DNA from: Bacteroidota bacterium
Lineage (GTDB): Bacteria > Bacteroidota > Ignavibacteria > SZUA-365
Assembly (NCBI GenBank): GCA_018224415.1
Contig: JAGTUZ010000250.1
Location: forward strand, 1 to 11,243
DNA length: 11,243 nt
Direction: 5' to 3'
This document shows positions 1 to 6,640 of the stretch, piece after piece. Every line of letters begins with the position of its first letter. The stretch's first letter is position 1. The notes beneath the pieces were generated by a model that worked only from the letters and a program-made list of their open reading frames with translations, had not been told where the DNA came from and did not search any database. The translations under genes and the position numbers were made by a program.

Positions 1-1
1 A

Positions 2-37
2 CACGGACAGGAACACGGACACGGACAGGAACACGGC
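2..37 (+). repeat. 18-bp in-frame direct repeat encoding HGQEHG
   Basis: CACGGACAGGAACACGGA at 2-19 is followed directly by CACGGACAGGAACACGGC at 20-37, with 17 of 18 bases identical. The period is six codons, so each copy adds HGQEHG or HGQEHG-like residues to the NifX-type protein. Further HGHG codons follow without strict periodicity. More copies may lie to the left of the window. Confidence 0.85.
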
Positions 38-250
38 CACGGCGGAGGACACGGCCATGCGGGCATCGTCGCTCTCCTTCGGGACTGTGACCTCGTTGTG
101 GGAGGAGGAATGGGCCGGCGCATCCGCGACGATCTCGCGGCGGCGGGAATCCGGACCGTGATCACCGACATCCCCGGTGTCGACGACGTGATCGAGGCCG
201 CGCGGCAGGACAGGCTGGTCAACGTGTCCGACGGCTGCGCCCCGCACTGA
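2..250 (+). CDS. NifX/NifB-type dinitrogenase iron-molybdenum cofactor domain protein, 3' partial
   Basis: Open from the window edge to the TGA at 248-250; the 5' end lies outside. The 82 visible residues start with a His/Gly-rich stretch (HGQEHG twice, then HGHGGGHGHAG). The end of a NifX-like fold follows: IVALLRDCDLVVGGGMGRRI, then DDLAAAGIRTVITDI, then a short C-terminus with Cys (SDGCAPH). The order 'DCD-VV-GGMG-R' / 'L-AAGI-VITDI' is what I know of the dinitrogenase iron-molybdenum cofactor biosynthesis family (NifX, NafY, small stand-alone members). In organisms without nitrogenase these small proteins are mostly uncharacterised, and no nif gene is visible here. The His-rich segment suggests metal binding (inference). 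It converges with the kinase gene; the stops are 41 bp apart. I am fairly sure of the family and unsure of the function. Confidence 0.8.
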   Translation, partial: HGQEHGHGQEHGHGGGHGHAGIVALLRDCDLVVGGGMGRRIRDDLAAAGIRTVITDIPGVDDVIEAARQDRLVNVSDGCAPH

Positions 251-291
251 GCCTGGCCGACATCGGCGCGGCATTCCATTAGCGGAGTGTT

Positions 292-3200
292 TTATCCGTT
301 ATCTAGCGTGGCGCGGAGGGCGATCAGCGACTGGTCATACACCTGTCGCAGCGAGGGCAGCAGTTCCTTGACGCGATCGAGCGCCTCTTCCTCTGCCGCC
401 TGCTCGATGTGCTGGCAAACTTCGGCCATGCGGCGCGCGCCGAGATTCAGCGCGGATCCCTTCAGCGTGTGTGCGTTGCGGCGGACCACCACGACGTCGT
501 TTGCATGCAACGCCTCGGTCAGCCCGGTGATAAGCGCGGGGGATTGCTGTTCGAGTATTCCGAGAAGTTCGGCGAATATTCCCTCGTCATCCTCCCCTCC
601 GAGCGAACGCAGCATCCCGATGGTTTCGCCGTCGAGAAGAGTCTCGAATTCTTCGCGCGACACTGCCTGCCATGCCGGCGCATGGCGCGCCTGCTCGCCC
701 CATCGCAGGATTGCCTCCTGCACCGCGTCGAAGCGGATGGGCTTGGCGAGATAGTCGTGCATGCCCGCGTCGATGCAGCGCTGCCGGTCGCCCTCCATCG
801 CATTGGCGGTGACGGCGATGATCACCGGTTGTTCGTCCGGAGGCCACTCCGACTGGATGCGCCCCGTCGCTTCCAGCCCGTCCATTTCCGGCATCTGGAT
901 GTCCATGAAAACCAGATCGTAGCGCTGCCGACGCATGGCGTCGAGCACCTCGAGTCCGTTCGCCGCCACGTCTGCCCGGTATCCCAGTTGTTGCAGCAAG
1001 CGCAGCACGAGCTTCTGGTTCACAGGACTGTCTTCTGCGATCAGAATATGCAGTGGCAGTTTCTCCGCGAGCTGTCGGTCGAGCATGGGGCGCTCGCTCG
1101 TCACCGAGACATCGGGTCGCTGGTTGCGCGTGATCGCGGCGACAAGCACATCAAACAGCTGTGACTGCTTCACCGGCTTGGTGAGCACGGAGTGAAACAG
1201 GTCGTCTGAAGGAATGCGGCTGTCATGCCGGCTGAGCGAGGTGAGCAGGATCATCGGCATGGCGGGAGCGGGGAACTGCTTGCGCAGCTCGCGGGCGAAA
1301 AAGACACCGTCCATTTCCGGCATGAGCATATCCACCAGCGCCACGTCGAAGGTCGCATCGCCGGCAAGCAGGCGCAACGCATCGGCGCCGGAAGGCACGA
1401 CCAGGCATTCCATTCCCCAGTTGCCGCATTGCAGGCTGAGGATGCGTCGGTTGGTTTCGTTGTCATCGACGACGAGCACGCGTCTTCCGCGTATTTCCTC
1501 CGCCCGTTCGCGACGCTCTCTGTCCCTGGCGGCGGAATGCGCGCCGACCTCGATCGTGAAGCCGAAGGTCGAGCCCTTGCCGACGCGGCTTTCCACATCG
1601 ATGCGTCCACCCATCATTTCCACGAGCCGCGCGCTGATGGCCAGACCGAGTCCCGTGCCGCCATATTTGCGTGTCGTGGACGAGTCGAGCTGGGTGAAGG
1701 AGCGGAACAGCAGTTCCATTTTGTCCGCCGCGATGCCGATGCCGGTATCGCGCACGTCGAAGCGCAGCGTCACACGCTGCTTCGTGCGCCGTGTGACGGA
1801 GACGGAGACAAAGACCTCTCCCTGTTCGGTGAACTTGATGCCGTTGCCAACCAGGTTGATGAGAATCTGACGCAGGCGTGTGACGTCACCGACCATCTCC
1901 GCCGGCACGTCCGGCTCGATCAGGTACAGCAGTTCAATCTGCTTTTCTCCGAGATTCGGTGTGAGCAGATCGAACACCTCTTCGATGCACGGCCGAAGGA
2001 CGAAGGGATGGCGTTCGAGTTCCATGCGGCCCGATTCGATCTTGGAGAAATCGAGGATGTCGTTGATGATGGTCAGCAATCCGTCGCCGCTCTGTCGGAT
2101 GGTGTCCACATACTCGCGCTGATCCGGCCGCAACGGCGTTTCGAGAAGGAGTCCGGTCATGCCGATGACCCCGTTCATCGGCGTACGGATCTCATGGCTC
2201 ATCGACGCGAGGAAATCGCTTTTGGCGCGGTCGGCTTTCTCGGCCCGTTCCTTCGCCTTCAGCAGTTCGGATTCGTAACGGCGCCCTTCGTCGGCCAGCA
2301 TCTGCTCGTCGAGGTAATGGCCAATGCTTCGCGCCAACAGCTCGATGATCTCGCTGTCGCTTTCTCGGAAGGGACGCGGGAAGGGTTTCCGCGACGAGAA
2401 GTTAAGCGTGCCGAAGACCTGTCCACGGACGAAAATGGGCGTGCCGATATAGGACTCGATCTTCCACTCCCTGTACACGGGATGTTCCTGGAAATCGGGA
2501 TCCGTTGCGGCATGGCGGATCGTGCGCGTGGCCTGCCTCCGTATCACCGTGTCACAGTAGGTGTCCTTGACGGGAACACGCTTCCCCTGCACAAGCGCCT
2601 CCATGGGGGATTGCACATGGAACACCTCGTACTCCGTCTCCTCGAGCCGGCCGATCACGCCGGTTTCCATGCCGAAAATGTCCATCCCCGTGCGCAGGAA
2701 ATCCTCGAACAGATCGTCATAACTTTCGTAGGACTGCGTGCCGAGGCGGTGAATCTGCTTGAGCTGTTCGCTGAAGGCGAGCAGCCGTTGTTCGGCGGTC
2801 TTCCGGGAGGTGATGTCATGCGAAATTGAGATCATGCCGTTCGGCTCGCCGTCCTGCATCAGCAGTGCCGTCGTCAGATAGACCCAGAATTCCTCACCTC
2901 CCCGCGTAATGTTGATCACATCGCCCTGCCAGCCGCCGGCCAGCGTCTGCCGCCGCAGCTCCTTCGCGAGGTTTGTCGGGTTGGCGGGGGAAAGGAAGAT
3001 CGTCGACGGTTTTCCGAGGATTTCGTTTTCCGTATATCCGAACCGATCGAGCACCGGCCTGTTCACGTACTGCACCGCTCCCGCGTGATCGGTGATGACG
3101 ATGAAGTCGCGCACGGATTCCACCACGCGTCCCAGACGCTCGACCTGCGCGCCGAAGCGCCTCCGTTCGCCGATGTCGCGCGAGGTCACAACAATGCCGC

Positions 3201-3642
3201 GGATGGACGGCACGTGGAGATAGTTCTTGGCGATGCCCTCGAGTTCGATCCAGCGGCCATTGACATGACGGTGGCGGAATTCGAACTTCTCATCGTATTC
3301 CGGATGCGACAACACCCTTGTGGAAACAGCGACCACCCGTTCGATGTCGTCAGGGTGGATGAAGGCAAATATATTTTTTCCTACCCGTTCGCGCAGACTG
3401 TAGCCGCTCATGCGCTCCGTCGCGATCGTTTCGTAAAGGATTTCGCCGCGCACGCTGAGGACGGTAATCGCGTCCCTCACGTTCTGCACAAGAGCGCGGA
3501 TGCGCAACTCGTTTTCCTCAAGCCACCCTCGATAATCCTCCTCGATCAACGCGAGAAGATGCCGCCATTCGGGGATGTCCGGAACGGAGGCACCAAACAC
3601 CTCGTGCAGGTGGCGCGACAAAAGCTCATGCCGGTCTTGCAT
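292..3642 (-). CDS. Hybrid sensor histidine kinase, PAS-PAS-GAF-HisKA-HATPase-REC-REC-HPt
   Basis: A 1116-residue multi-step phosphorelay kinase. No signal peptide or membrane segment is visible, so it should sense cytoplasmic signals. Approximate domains (numbering from the ATG at 3642): PAS 52-157; PAS 165-280; GAF 298-448; short coiled coil 450-470; HisKA with SHEIRTPMN and phospho-His483; HATPase_c with N box (NLVGNGIKFT, N596/N600), G1 DTGIGI (D632) and G2 GGTGLGL (661-667); REC1 with VVDD and acceptor D771 in LVDMLMPEMDG; REC2 with AED and acceptor D914 in FMDIQMPEMDG; HPt with H1058 in AHTLKGSALNLGA. Both receivers keep the acidic pair, the Thr/Ser and the Lys (TKP, AKP), so the whole relay looks intact. 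There is no DNA-binding output domain, so a separate response regulator must exist elsewhere. Start choice: the ATG at 3642 has GGAGGA (3656-3651) 8 nt upstream. An in-frame ATG at 3666 adds 8 residues but has no good ribosome site and lies inside a hairpin. Transcribed divergently from the trehalose operon. Confidence 0.93.
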   Translation of the reverse strand: MQDRHELLSRHLHEVFGASVPDIPEWRHLLALIEEDYRGWLEENELRIRALVQNVRDAITVLSVRGEILYETIATERMSGYSLRERVGKNIFAFIHPDDIERVVAVSTRVLSHPEYDEKFEFRHRHVNGRWIELEGIAKNYLHVPSIRGIVVTSRDIGERRRFGAQVERLGRVVESVRDFIVITDHAGAVQYVNRPVLDRFGYTENEILGKPSTIFLSPANPTNLAKELRRQTLAGGWQGDVINITRGGEEFWVYLTTALLMQDGEPNGMISISHDITSRKTAEQRLLAFSEQLKQIHRLGTQSYESYDDLFEDFLRTGMDIFGMETGVIGRLEETEYEVFHVQSPMEALVQGKRVPVKDTYCDTVIRRQATRTIRHAATDPDFQEHPVYREWKIESYIGTPIFVRGQVFGTLNFSSRKPFPRPFRESDSEIIELLARSIGHYLDEQMLADEGRRYESELLKAKERAEKADRAKSDFLASMSHEIRTPMNGVIGMTGLLLETPLRPDQREYVDTIRQSGDGLLTIINDILDFSKIESGRMELERHPFVLRPCIEEVFDLLTPNLGEKQIELLYLIEPDVPAEMVGDVTRLRQILINLVGNGIKFTEQGEVFVSVSVTRRTKQRVTLRFDVRDTGIGIAADKMELLFRSFTQLDSSTTRKYGGTGLGLAISARLVEMMGGRIDVESRVGKGSTFGFTIEVGAHSAARDRERRERAEEIRGRRVLVVDDNETNRRILSLQCGNWGMECLVVPSGADALRLLAGDATFDVALVDMLMPEMDGVFFARELRKQFPAPAMPMILLTSLSRHDSRIPSDDLFHSVLTKPVKQSQLFDVLVAAITRNQRPDVSVTSERPMLDRQLAEKLPLHILIAEDSPVNQKLVLRLLQQLGYRADVAANGLEVLDAMRRQRYDLVFMDIQMPEMDGLEATGRIQSEWPPDEQPVIIAVTANAMEGDRQRCIDAGMHDYLAKPIRFDAVQEAILRWGEQARHAPAWQAVSREEFETLLDGETIGMLRSLGGEDDEGIFAELLGILEQQSPALITGLTEALHANDVVVVRRNAHTLKGSALNLGARRMAEVCQHIEQAAEEEALDRVKELLPSLRQVYDQSLIALRATLDNG

Positions 3643-3650
3643 GTCTGCTT

Positions 3651-3656
3651 TCCTCC
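3651..3656 (-). promoter_or_regulatory. Shine-Dalgarno site of the hybrid kinase
   Basis: On the minus strand GGAGGA sits 8 nt before the ATG at 3642. It is the strongest ribosome site in the window and decides the start in favour of 3642 over the in-frame ATG at 3666. Confidence 0.75.
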
Positions 3657-3657
3657 A

Positions 3658-3677
3658 ACCGGACATTCTGGTCCGGT
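3658..3677. promoter_or_regulatory. Perfect 7-bp inverted repeat in the kinase leader
   Basis: ACCGGAC-N6-GTCCGGT, with perfect 7-bp GC-rich arms. In the kinase mRNA it would form a hairpin one nucleotide upstream of the GGAGGA ribosome site, and it encloses the alternative ATG at 3666. It could be an operator (a dyad for a dimeric regulator) or an RNA hairpin affecting translation initiation. Nothing in the sequence separates the two. The function is inference; the dyad itself is directly visible. Confidence 0.45.
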
Positions 3678-3722
3678 AATCTGGACTGGTTTGTGCCGTG
3701 TGTCATGGGAATCAGGCGACGC

Positions 3723-3739
3723 TGCCCGACGATCGGGCA
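3723..3739. repeat. Inverted repeat in the divergent intergenic region
   Basis: TGCCCGA-cga-TCGGGCA, with perfect 7-bp arms and a 3-nt centre. It lies about 80 bp upstream of the kinase start and 190 bp upstream of the DUF5752-like gene, next to a short AT-rich patch (AATATA at 3750-3755). On the minus strand that patch reads TATATT and could be a -10 element, but no convincing -35 is present. The dyad may be an operator between the divergent units; this is weakly supported. Confidence 0.35.
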
Positions 3740-3929
3740 TCGACGTCGCAATATACGAATCATGGTGGCCCTGCGCATCCGCGTTTTTCCCCGAAGTCTG
3801 CCGTTCTCCCCGAAAGGCCGTTCGCCCCGGCGTATGGTCCATCACCGGGTCGATGGAATCATCCGGGCCCGTCTTGCGTTGTTCTTGAATACCCCCCAAG
3901 CATTTGTCCCATCAGTTTAATGGAATCAC

Positions 3930-4613
3930 ATGAATCAAGGACCAGAGGGACGGTCATTCGCTTTCAAGGACTGCGCACTGGCAGCCATCGCCACGGGCCT
4001 TCGCGCACAGAATCTCCGCGAACTGCGTGACCGCCTGCTGCAGGTGGATTCCAGCAGCATCTACCACCATTTCTGGGGCGGGCTGCTCCGCCCACAGTTC
4101 GACGAACCCGAGTACAACAACGACTTCGCCGCATGGGCGCACCGCGCCTTGCGCGACCATATCGCCGCCGAGCGCCTTAGTGTCATCGATCCCACGACCT
4201 TTCCCTCGCTCGAGGAGCTTCGCGACGAGGTGGTCGACGTCATCGAACAGCGGCTGGCCGAACACGAAACGCTTGCATGGTCGAAACCGGATGAGCAATT
4301 CTCTTTCATTCGATCGCAGATCGTGGTATTCGACACACATCGCAGCATCGAGGATCCCGCAGCGCTCGCGCAAGGCATCCCCGAGTCCTCGACCAGCAGC
4401 GTGTTCTACCACTTCATCGACGCCCGCCGGCGCACGCCCAAGGGCAGGGACGACTATACGACCTGGCTGTGCGGCTTCGACGGACAATACGACGGGCTCG
4501 TGGCGCGGCTGGCCGACATCGACCCGTATTTCGTTTCCCTGCGCGAACTGCGCGAACAGCTGAGCGCGGCCGTCGGCGGGTATTTCCAGGAACAGGCGAA
4601 GGAGAACGTGTGA
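3930..4613 (+). CDS. DUF5752-like protein of two homologous halves, trehalose-operon leader
   Basis: A 227-residue soluble protein with no signal peptide or membrane segment. It resembles the uncharacterised DUF5752 family as I remember it; the family name needs a profile search. Two halves align by eye. Half 1 has FAFKDCA (10-16), SSSIYHHF (41-48), NNDFAAW (63-69) and SVIDPTTFPSLEELRDEV (84-101). Half 2 has FSFIRSQ (124-130), TSSVFYHF (155-162), RDDYTTW (173-179) and ADIDPYFVSLRELREQL (195-211). Conserved Tyr/His/Phe, Asp-x(2,3)-Trp and Ile-Asp-Pro positions recur at similar spacing, which points to an internal duplication. It is the first gene of the operon, and its TGA overlaps the treT ATG by one base (TGATG), so the two are probably translated together and possibly interact. 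No good ribosome site precedes the ATG at 3930. The function is unknown; a non-catalytic partner or regulator of the glycosyltransferase is one possibility (inference). Confidence 0.85.
   Translation: MNQGPEGRSFAFKDCALAAIATGLRAQNLRELRDRLLQVDSSSIYHHFWGGLLRPQFDEPEYNNDFAAWAHRALRDHIAAERLSVIDPTTFPSLEELRDEVVDVIEQRLAEHETLAWSKPDEQFSFIRSQIVVFDTHRSIEDPAALAQGIPESSTSSVFYHFIDARRRTPKGRDDYTTWLCGFDGQYDGLVARLADIDPYFVSLRELREQLSAAVGGYFQEQAKENV
4599..4604 (+). promoter_or_regulatory. Shine-Dalgarno site of treT
   Basis: AAGGAG lies 8 nt before the ATG at 4613, inside the 3' end of the DUF5752-like gene. Together with the TGATG stop-start overlap it fixes the treT start and implies translational coupling. Confidence 0.65.
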
Positions 4614-5851
4614 TGCAAGGAATCCAGGACTATGCCGGCATCGCCGGAACGGACGTCATTGACCAGCTTCGCCAACTCGCCGAGCCGTTGCGCGGCATGA
4701 AGGTCGTGCATGTGAACTCCACCCGCGTCGGCGGCGGCGTGGCGGAAATTCTCGCCAAGCTCGTCCCGCTGATGAACGATCTCGGCATCGAAACACACTG
4801 GGAGGTGATCACGGGCAACGCCGATTTCTACCAGTGCACCAAACACTTCCATAACGCCCTGCAGGGCGACTCCGTGGAAATACCGGCATCCCTGCTCCGG
4901 AATTTCGAGGAAATCAACCGGCAGAACGCCGAGCAGCTGCGTCCGGCACTCGAAGACGCCGACATCGTTTTCATCCACGATCCGCAGCCGGCACCACTGC
5001 TCTCGATGATGCCAGAGCGGAAAGGCCGATGGATCTGGCGCTGCCATATCGACGTCAGTCGTCCGCATCGTCCGGTGTGGAAATACCTGCGTCCCTTCCT
5101 CACCGGCTACGACGCCAGCATCTGGTCCCTGCCCGATTTCGCGCAGTCCCTGCCGCACCCTCAGTACATCATTCCGCCCAGCATCGACCCGCTCAGCGAC
5201 AAAAACGTCGAGCTGCCCGCATCGGAGGTGGAGGAAGTCTATTCTCGCTTCGATATAGATCCGCAGCGGCCCCTGCTCACGCAGGTCTCGCGCTATGACC
5301 GATTCAAGGATCCTGTTGGTGTCATCCGCGCCTATCGTCTGTCGAAGGATTTCGCACCGGGGCTGCAGCTTGTCCTTGCCGGTGGCAGCGCCACCGATGA
5401 TCCGGAGGGCGAGGCCGTGCTCGACGAGGTGCACGCCGCGGCGAACGGCGATCCGGACGTCAAGATCCTCCTTCTCCCTTCCGACGCGCACCGCACCATC
5501 AACGCATTGCAGCGGGCCAGCGACATCGTCATGCAGAAATCCACCAAGGAAGGATTCGGCCTGACCGTCACCGAGGCGCTGTGGAAGGGCAAGCCCGTCA
5601 TTGGCGGCAATACTGGCGGCATCCGCCTGCAGGTGATCAACCACCATACAGGCTTTCTCGTCAGCACTCCCGAAGGCGCGGCCCTGCGTACACGCTATCT
5701 GCTCAACCACCGCGAAGTGCTTGAGTCCATGGGACAGAAAGCCCGCACGTTTGTGCGCGACAACTTCCTGCTGACGCGCCACCTGCGGGAATATCTGACG
5801 CTGATGGTTATTCTCCGCAATGACCATGCCGACCGCGTCGAGCTGTCCTGA
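4613..5851 (+). CDS. treT: TreT-type trehalose glycosyltransferring synthase (GT4)
   Basis: A 412-residue GT-B fold glycosyltransferase of family GT4. Family members (TreT) join glucose from NDP-glucose to free glucose to give trehalose; some close relatives instead act as partners of trehalose-phosphate synthase. Seen: HVNSTRVGGGVAEIL (33-47) in the N-terminal Rossmann domain, FHNALQG (79-85), IVFIHDPQPAPL (118-129), WIWRCHID (140-147), SRYDRFKDPVGVI (226-238), and the GT4 nucleotide-sugar motif EGFGLTVTEALWKGKPVIGG (E313-x7-E321), followed by NTGGI. Start: the ATG at 4613 has AAGGAG (4599-4604) 8 nt upstream and overlaps the preceding stop. The frame is open further upstream to 4469, but that part is Arg-rich and overlaps the previous gene. 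otsB follows after 3 nt. All landmark motifs are intact, so I expect an active enzyme, although a regulatory role is not excluded. Confidence 0.92.
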   Translation: MQGIQDYAGIAGTDVIDQLRQLAEPLRGMKVVHVNSTRVGGGVAEILAKLVPLMNDLGIETHWEVITGNADFYQCTKHFHNALQGDSVEIPASLLRNFEEINRQNAEQLRPALEDADIVFIHDPQPAPLLSMMPERKGRWIWRCHIDVSRPHRPVWKYLRPFLTGYDASIWSLPDFAQSLPHPQYIIPPSIDPLSDKNVELPASEVEEVYSRFDIDPQRPLLTQVSRYDRFKDPVGVIRAYRLSKDFAPGLQLVLAGGSATDDPEGEAVLDEVHAAANGDPDVKILLLPSDAHRTINALQRASDIVMQKSTKEGFGLTVTEALWKGKPVIGGNTGGIRLQVINHHTGFLVSTPEGAALRTRYLLNHREVLESMGQKARTFVRDNFLLTRHLREYLTLMVILRNDHADRVELS

Positions 5852-5854
5852 CCC

Positions 5855-6640
5855 ATGTCGAATACAACAGACTTCCCGGACCTTGATCACTTTTTCGAGC
5901 AGTTGCGCGGCGCCTCGCGCCGCCTGCTCATGCTTGACTACGACGGCACGCTGGCGCCGTTCACACCCGAGCGCGACCGTGCGCTGCCCTACCCGTCTAT
6001 TGTCCAGGCGCTGCACGACTTGTTCGCACATCCGCAGTGCCGCACGGTGCTTGTCAGCGGACGCAGCGTCGCCGACCTGCTCCGTCTGCTGCCCGTGGAT
6101 ACGCCACCAGAAATCTGGGGCTCGCACGGCTGGGAACGGCGACGCACAGATGGGAGCATGACACCGCCGCCATTGGATGACGAAACCGCCGACGTCCTCG
6201 AGCGGGAATGGCAGTGGCTGGAATCGATGTTCCCGACTTCGCAGATCGAACGCAAACCGGCCTCGGTGGCTCTGCACTGGCGGGGCTACGAACCCGAGGT
6301 GCAGGCCACACTGCGCTCCCTGGCCAGCAAGCGCTGGCGTCAGTTTCCCGACGAGGCGGCCGTCGAACGCCATCCCTTCAGCGGCGGACTCGAACTGCGC
6401 GCGGCGGGAAAAACGAAAGCCGACGCCGTCCGAGCTCTGCTCGCGGAGTATGAAGAAACACCGGTCGCTGCCTATCTTGGTGACGACCGTACGGACGAGG
6501 ACGCCTTCGCCGCACTCGAGGGACGCGGTCTGCGCGTGCTCGTGCGTCCTGAACCCCGGGAGACCCTCGCGGATGTCCACCTGCGTCCTCCCGACCAGCT
6601 CCTTCAGTTTCTTGAACAATGGCTGCTTCATCTCTCATGA
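5855..6640 (+). CDS. otsB: Trehalose-6-phosphate phosphatase (OtsB, HAD superfamily)
   Basis: A 261-residue cytoplasmic phosphatase that hydrolyses trehalose-6-phosphate to trehalose, the second step of the OtsA/OtsB route. HAD motifs are in order: motif I LMLDYDGTL with nucleophile D28 and acid/base D30; motif II LVSGRS (67-71); the cap-domain signatures GSHGWE (89-94) and ERKPAS (132-137) typical of the family; the Lys region GKTKADAV (185-192); and motif IV LGDDRTDEDAF (208-218), with Asp residues for Mg2+. The length is normal for bacterial OtsB. It starts 3 nt after the treT stop with no clear ribosome site, so translation probably depends on coupling. Its TGA overlaps the ATG of the channel gene (ATGA, 6637-6640). 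Placing otsB directly beside treT rather than beside otsA is a less usual order. Confidence 0.95.
   Translation: MSNTTDFPDLDHFFEQLRGASRRLLMLDYDGTLAPFTPERDRALPYPSIVQALHDLFAHPQCRTVLVSGRSVADLLRLLPVDTPPEIWGSHGWERRRTDGSMTPPPLDDETADVLEREWQWLESMFPTSQIERKPASVALHWRGYEPEVQATLRSLASKRWRQFPDEAAVERHPFSGGLELRAAGKTKADAVRALLAEYEETPVAAYLGDDRTDEDAFAALEGRGLRVLVRPEPRETLADVHLRPPDQLLQFLEQWLLHLS

Larger units (their letters stand above)
3643..3929. other. Divergent intergenic region between the kinase and the trehalose operon
   Basis: 287 bp between the two divergently read starts, which must hold the kinase promoter and most likely the promoter of the five-gene trehalose operon. Visible elements are the two inverted repeats (3658-3677 and 3723-3739), the AT-rich patch at 3750-3755, and an imperfect direct repeat, CCCCGAA-N4-GCCGTTC (3789-3806) and CCCCGAA-N2-GCCGTTC (3808-3823). 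I found no sigma-70 pair with acceptable spacing on either strand. Short open frames across this region extend from shadow frames and match no family I know. Confidence 0.5.

Noticed and set aside
256..267. Possible terminator hairpin GCCGA-CA-TCGGC between the NifX-type gene and the kinase
   Set aside because: The stem is only 5 bp with a 2-nt loop (or 4 bp with a 4-nt loop) and no T-tract follows on either strand.
1225..2829. Open frame (534 codons) on the plus strand opposite the hybrid kinase
   Set aside because: Antisense shadow of the kinase, His/Asp/Arg-rich, with no recognisable motif.
3085..3920. Short plus- and minus-strand open frames reaching into the divergent intergenic region
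   Set aside because: They start inside the kinase gene or overlap both flanking features, are rich in Arg/Pro/Ser, lack ribosome sites and resemble no family.
3885..3921. Possible promoter TTGAAT ... TTTAAT before the operon
   Set aside because: The spacing is about 25 bp and the -10-like hexamer lies only 9 nt before the start codon, so it does not fit a sigma-70 promoter.
4469..4612. Upstream extension of the TreT-type frame (start at 4469)
   Set aside because: The added 48 residues are Arg-rich, overlap the DUF5752-like gene, and the ATG at 4613 has a good ribosome site and begins the conserved domain.
4454..6631. Long open frame (725 codons) on the minus strand opposite treT and otsB
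   Set aside because: Antisense to two genes with full catalytic motifs; its translation shows no family I recognise. Long antisense frames are common in GC-rich DNA with GC-rich third positions.
6619..6636. Alternative channel start at 6619
   Set aside because: It overlaps otsB by 22 bp with no ribosome site; the ATGA overlap at 6637 fits the pattern of the operon. Not strictly excluded.
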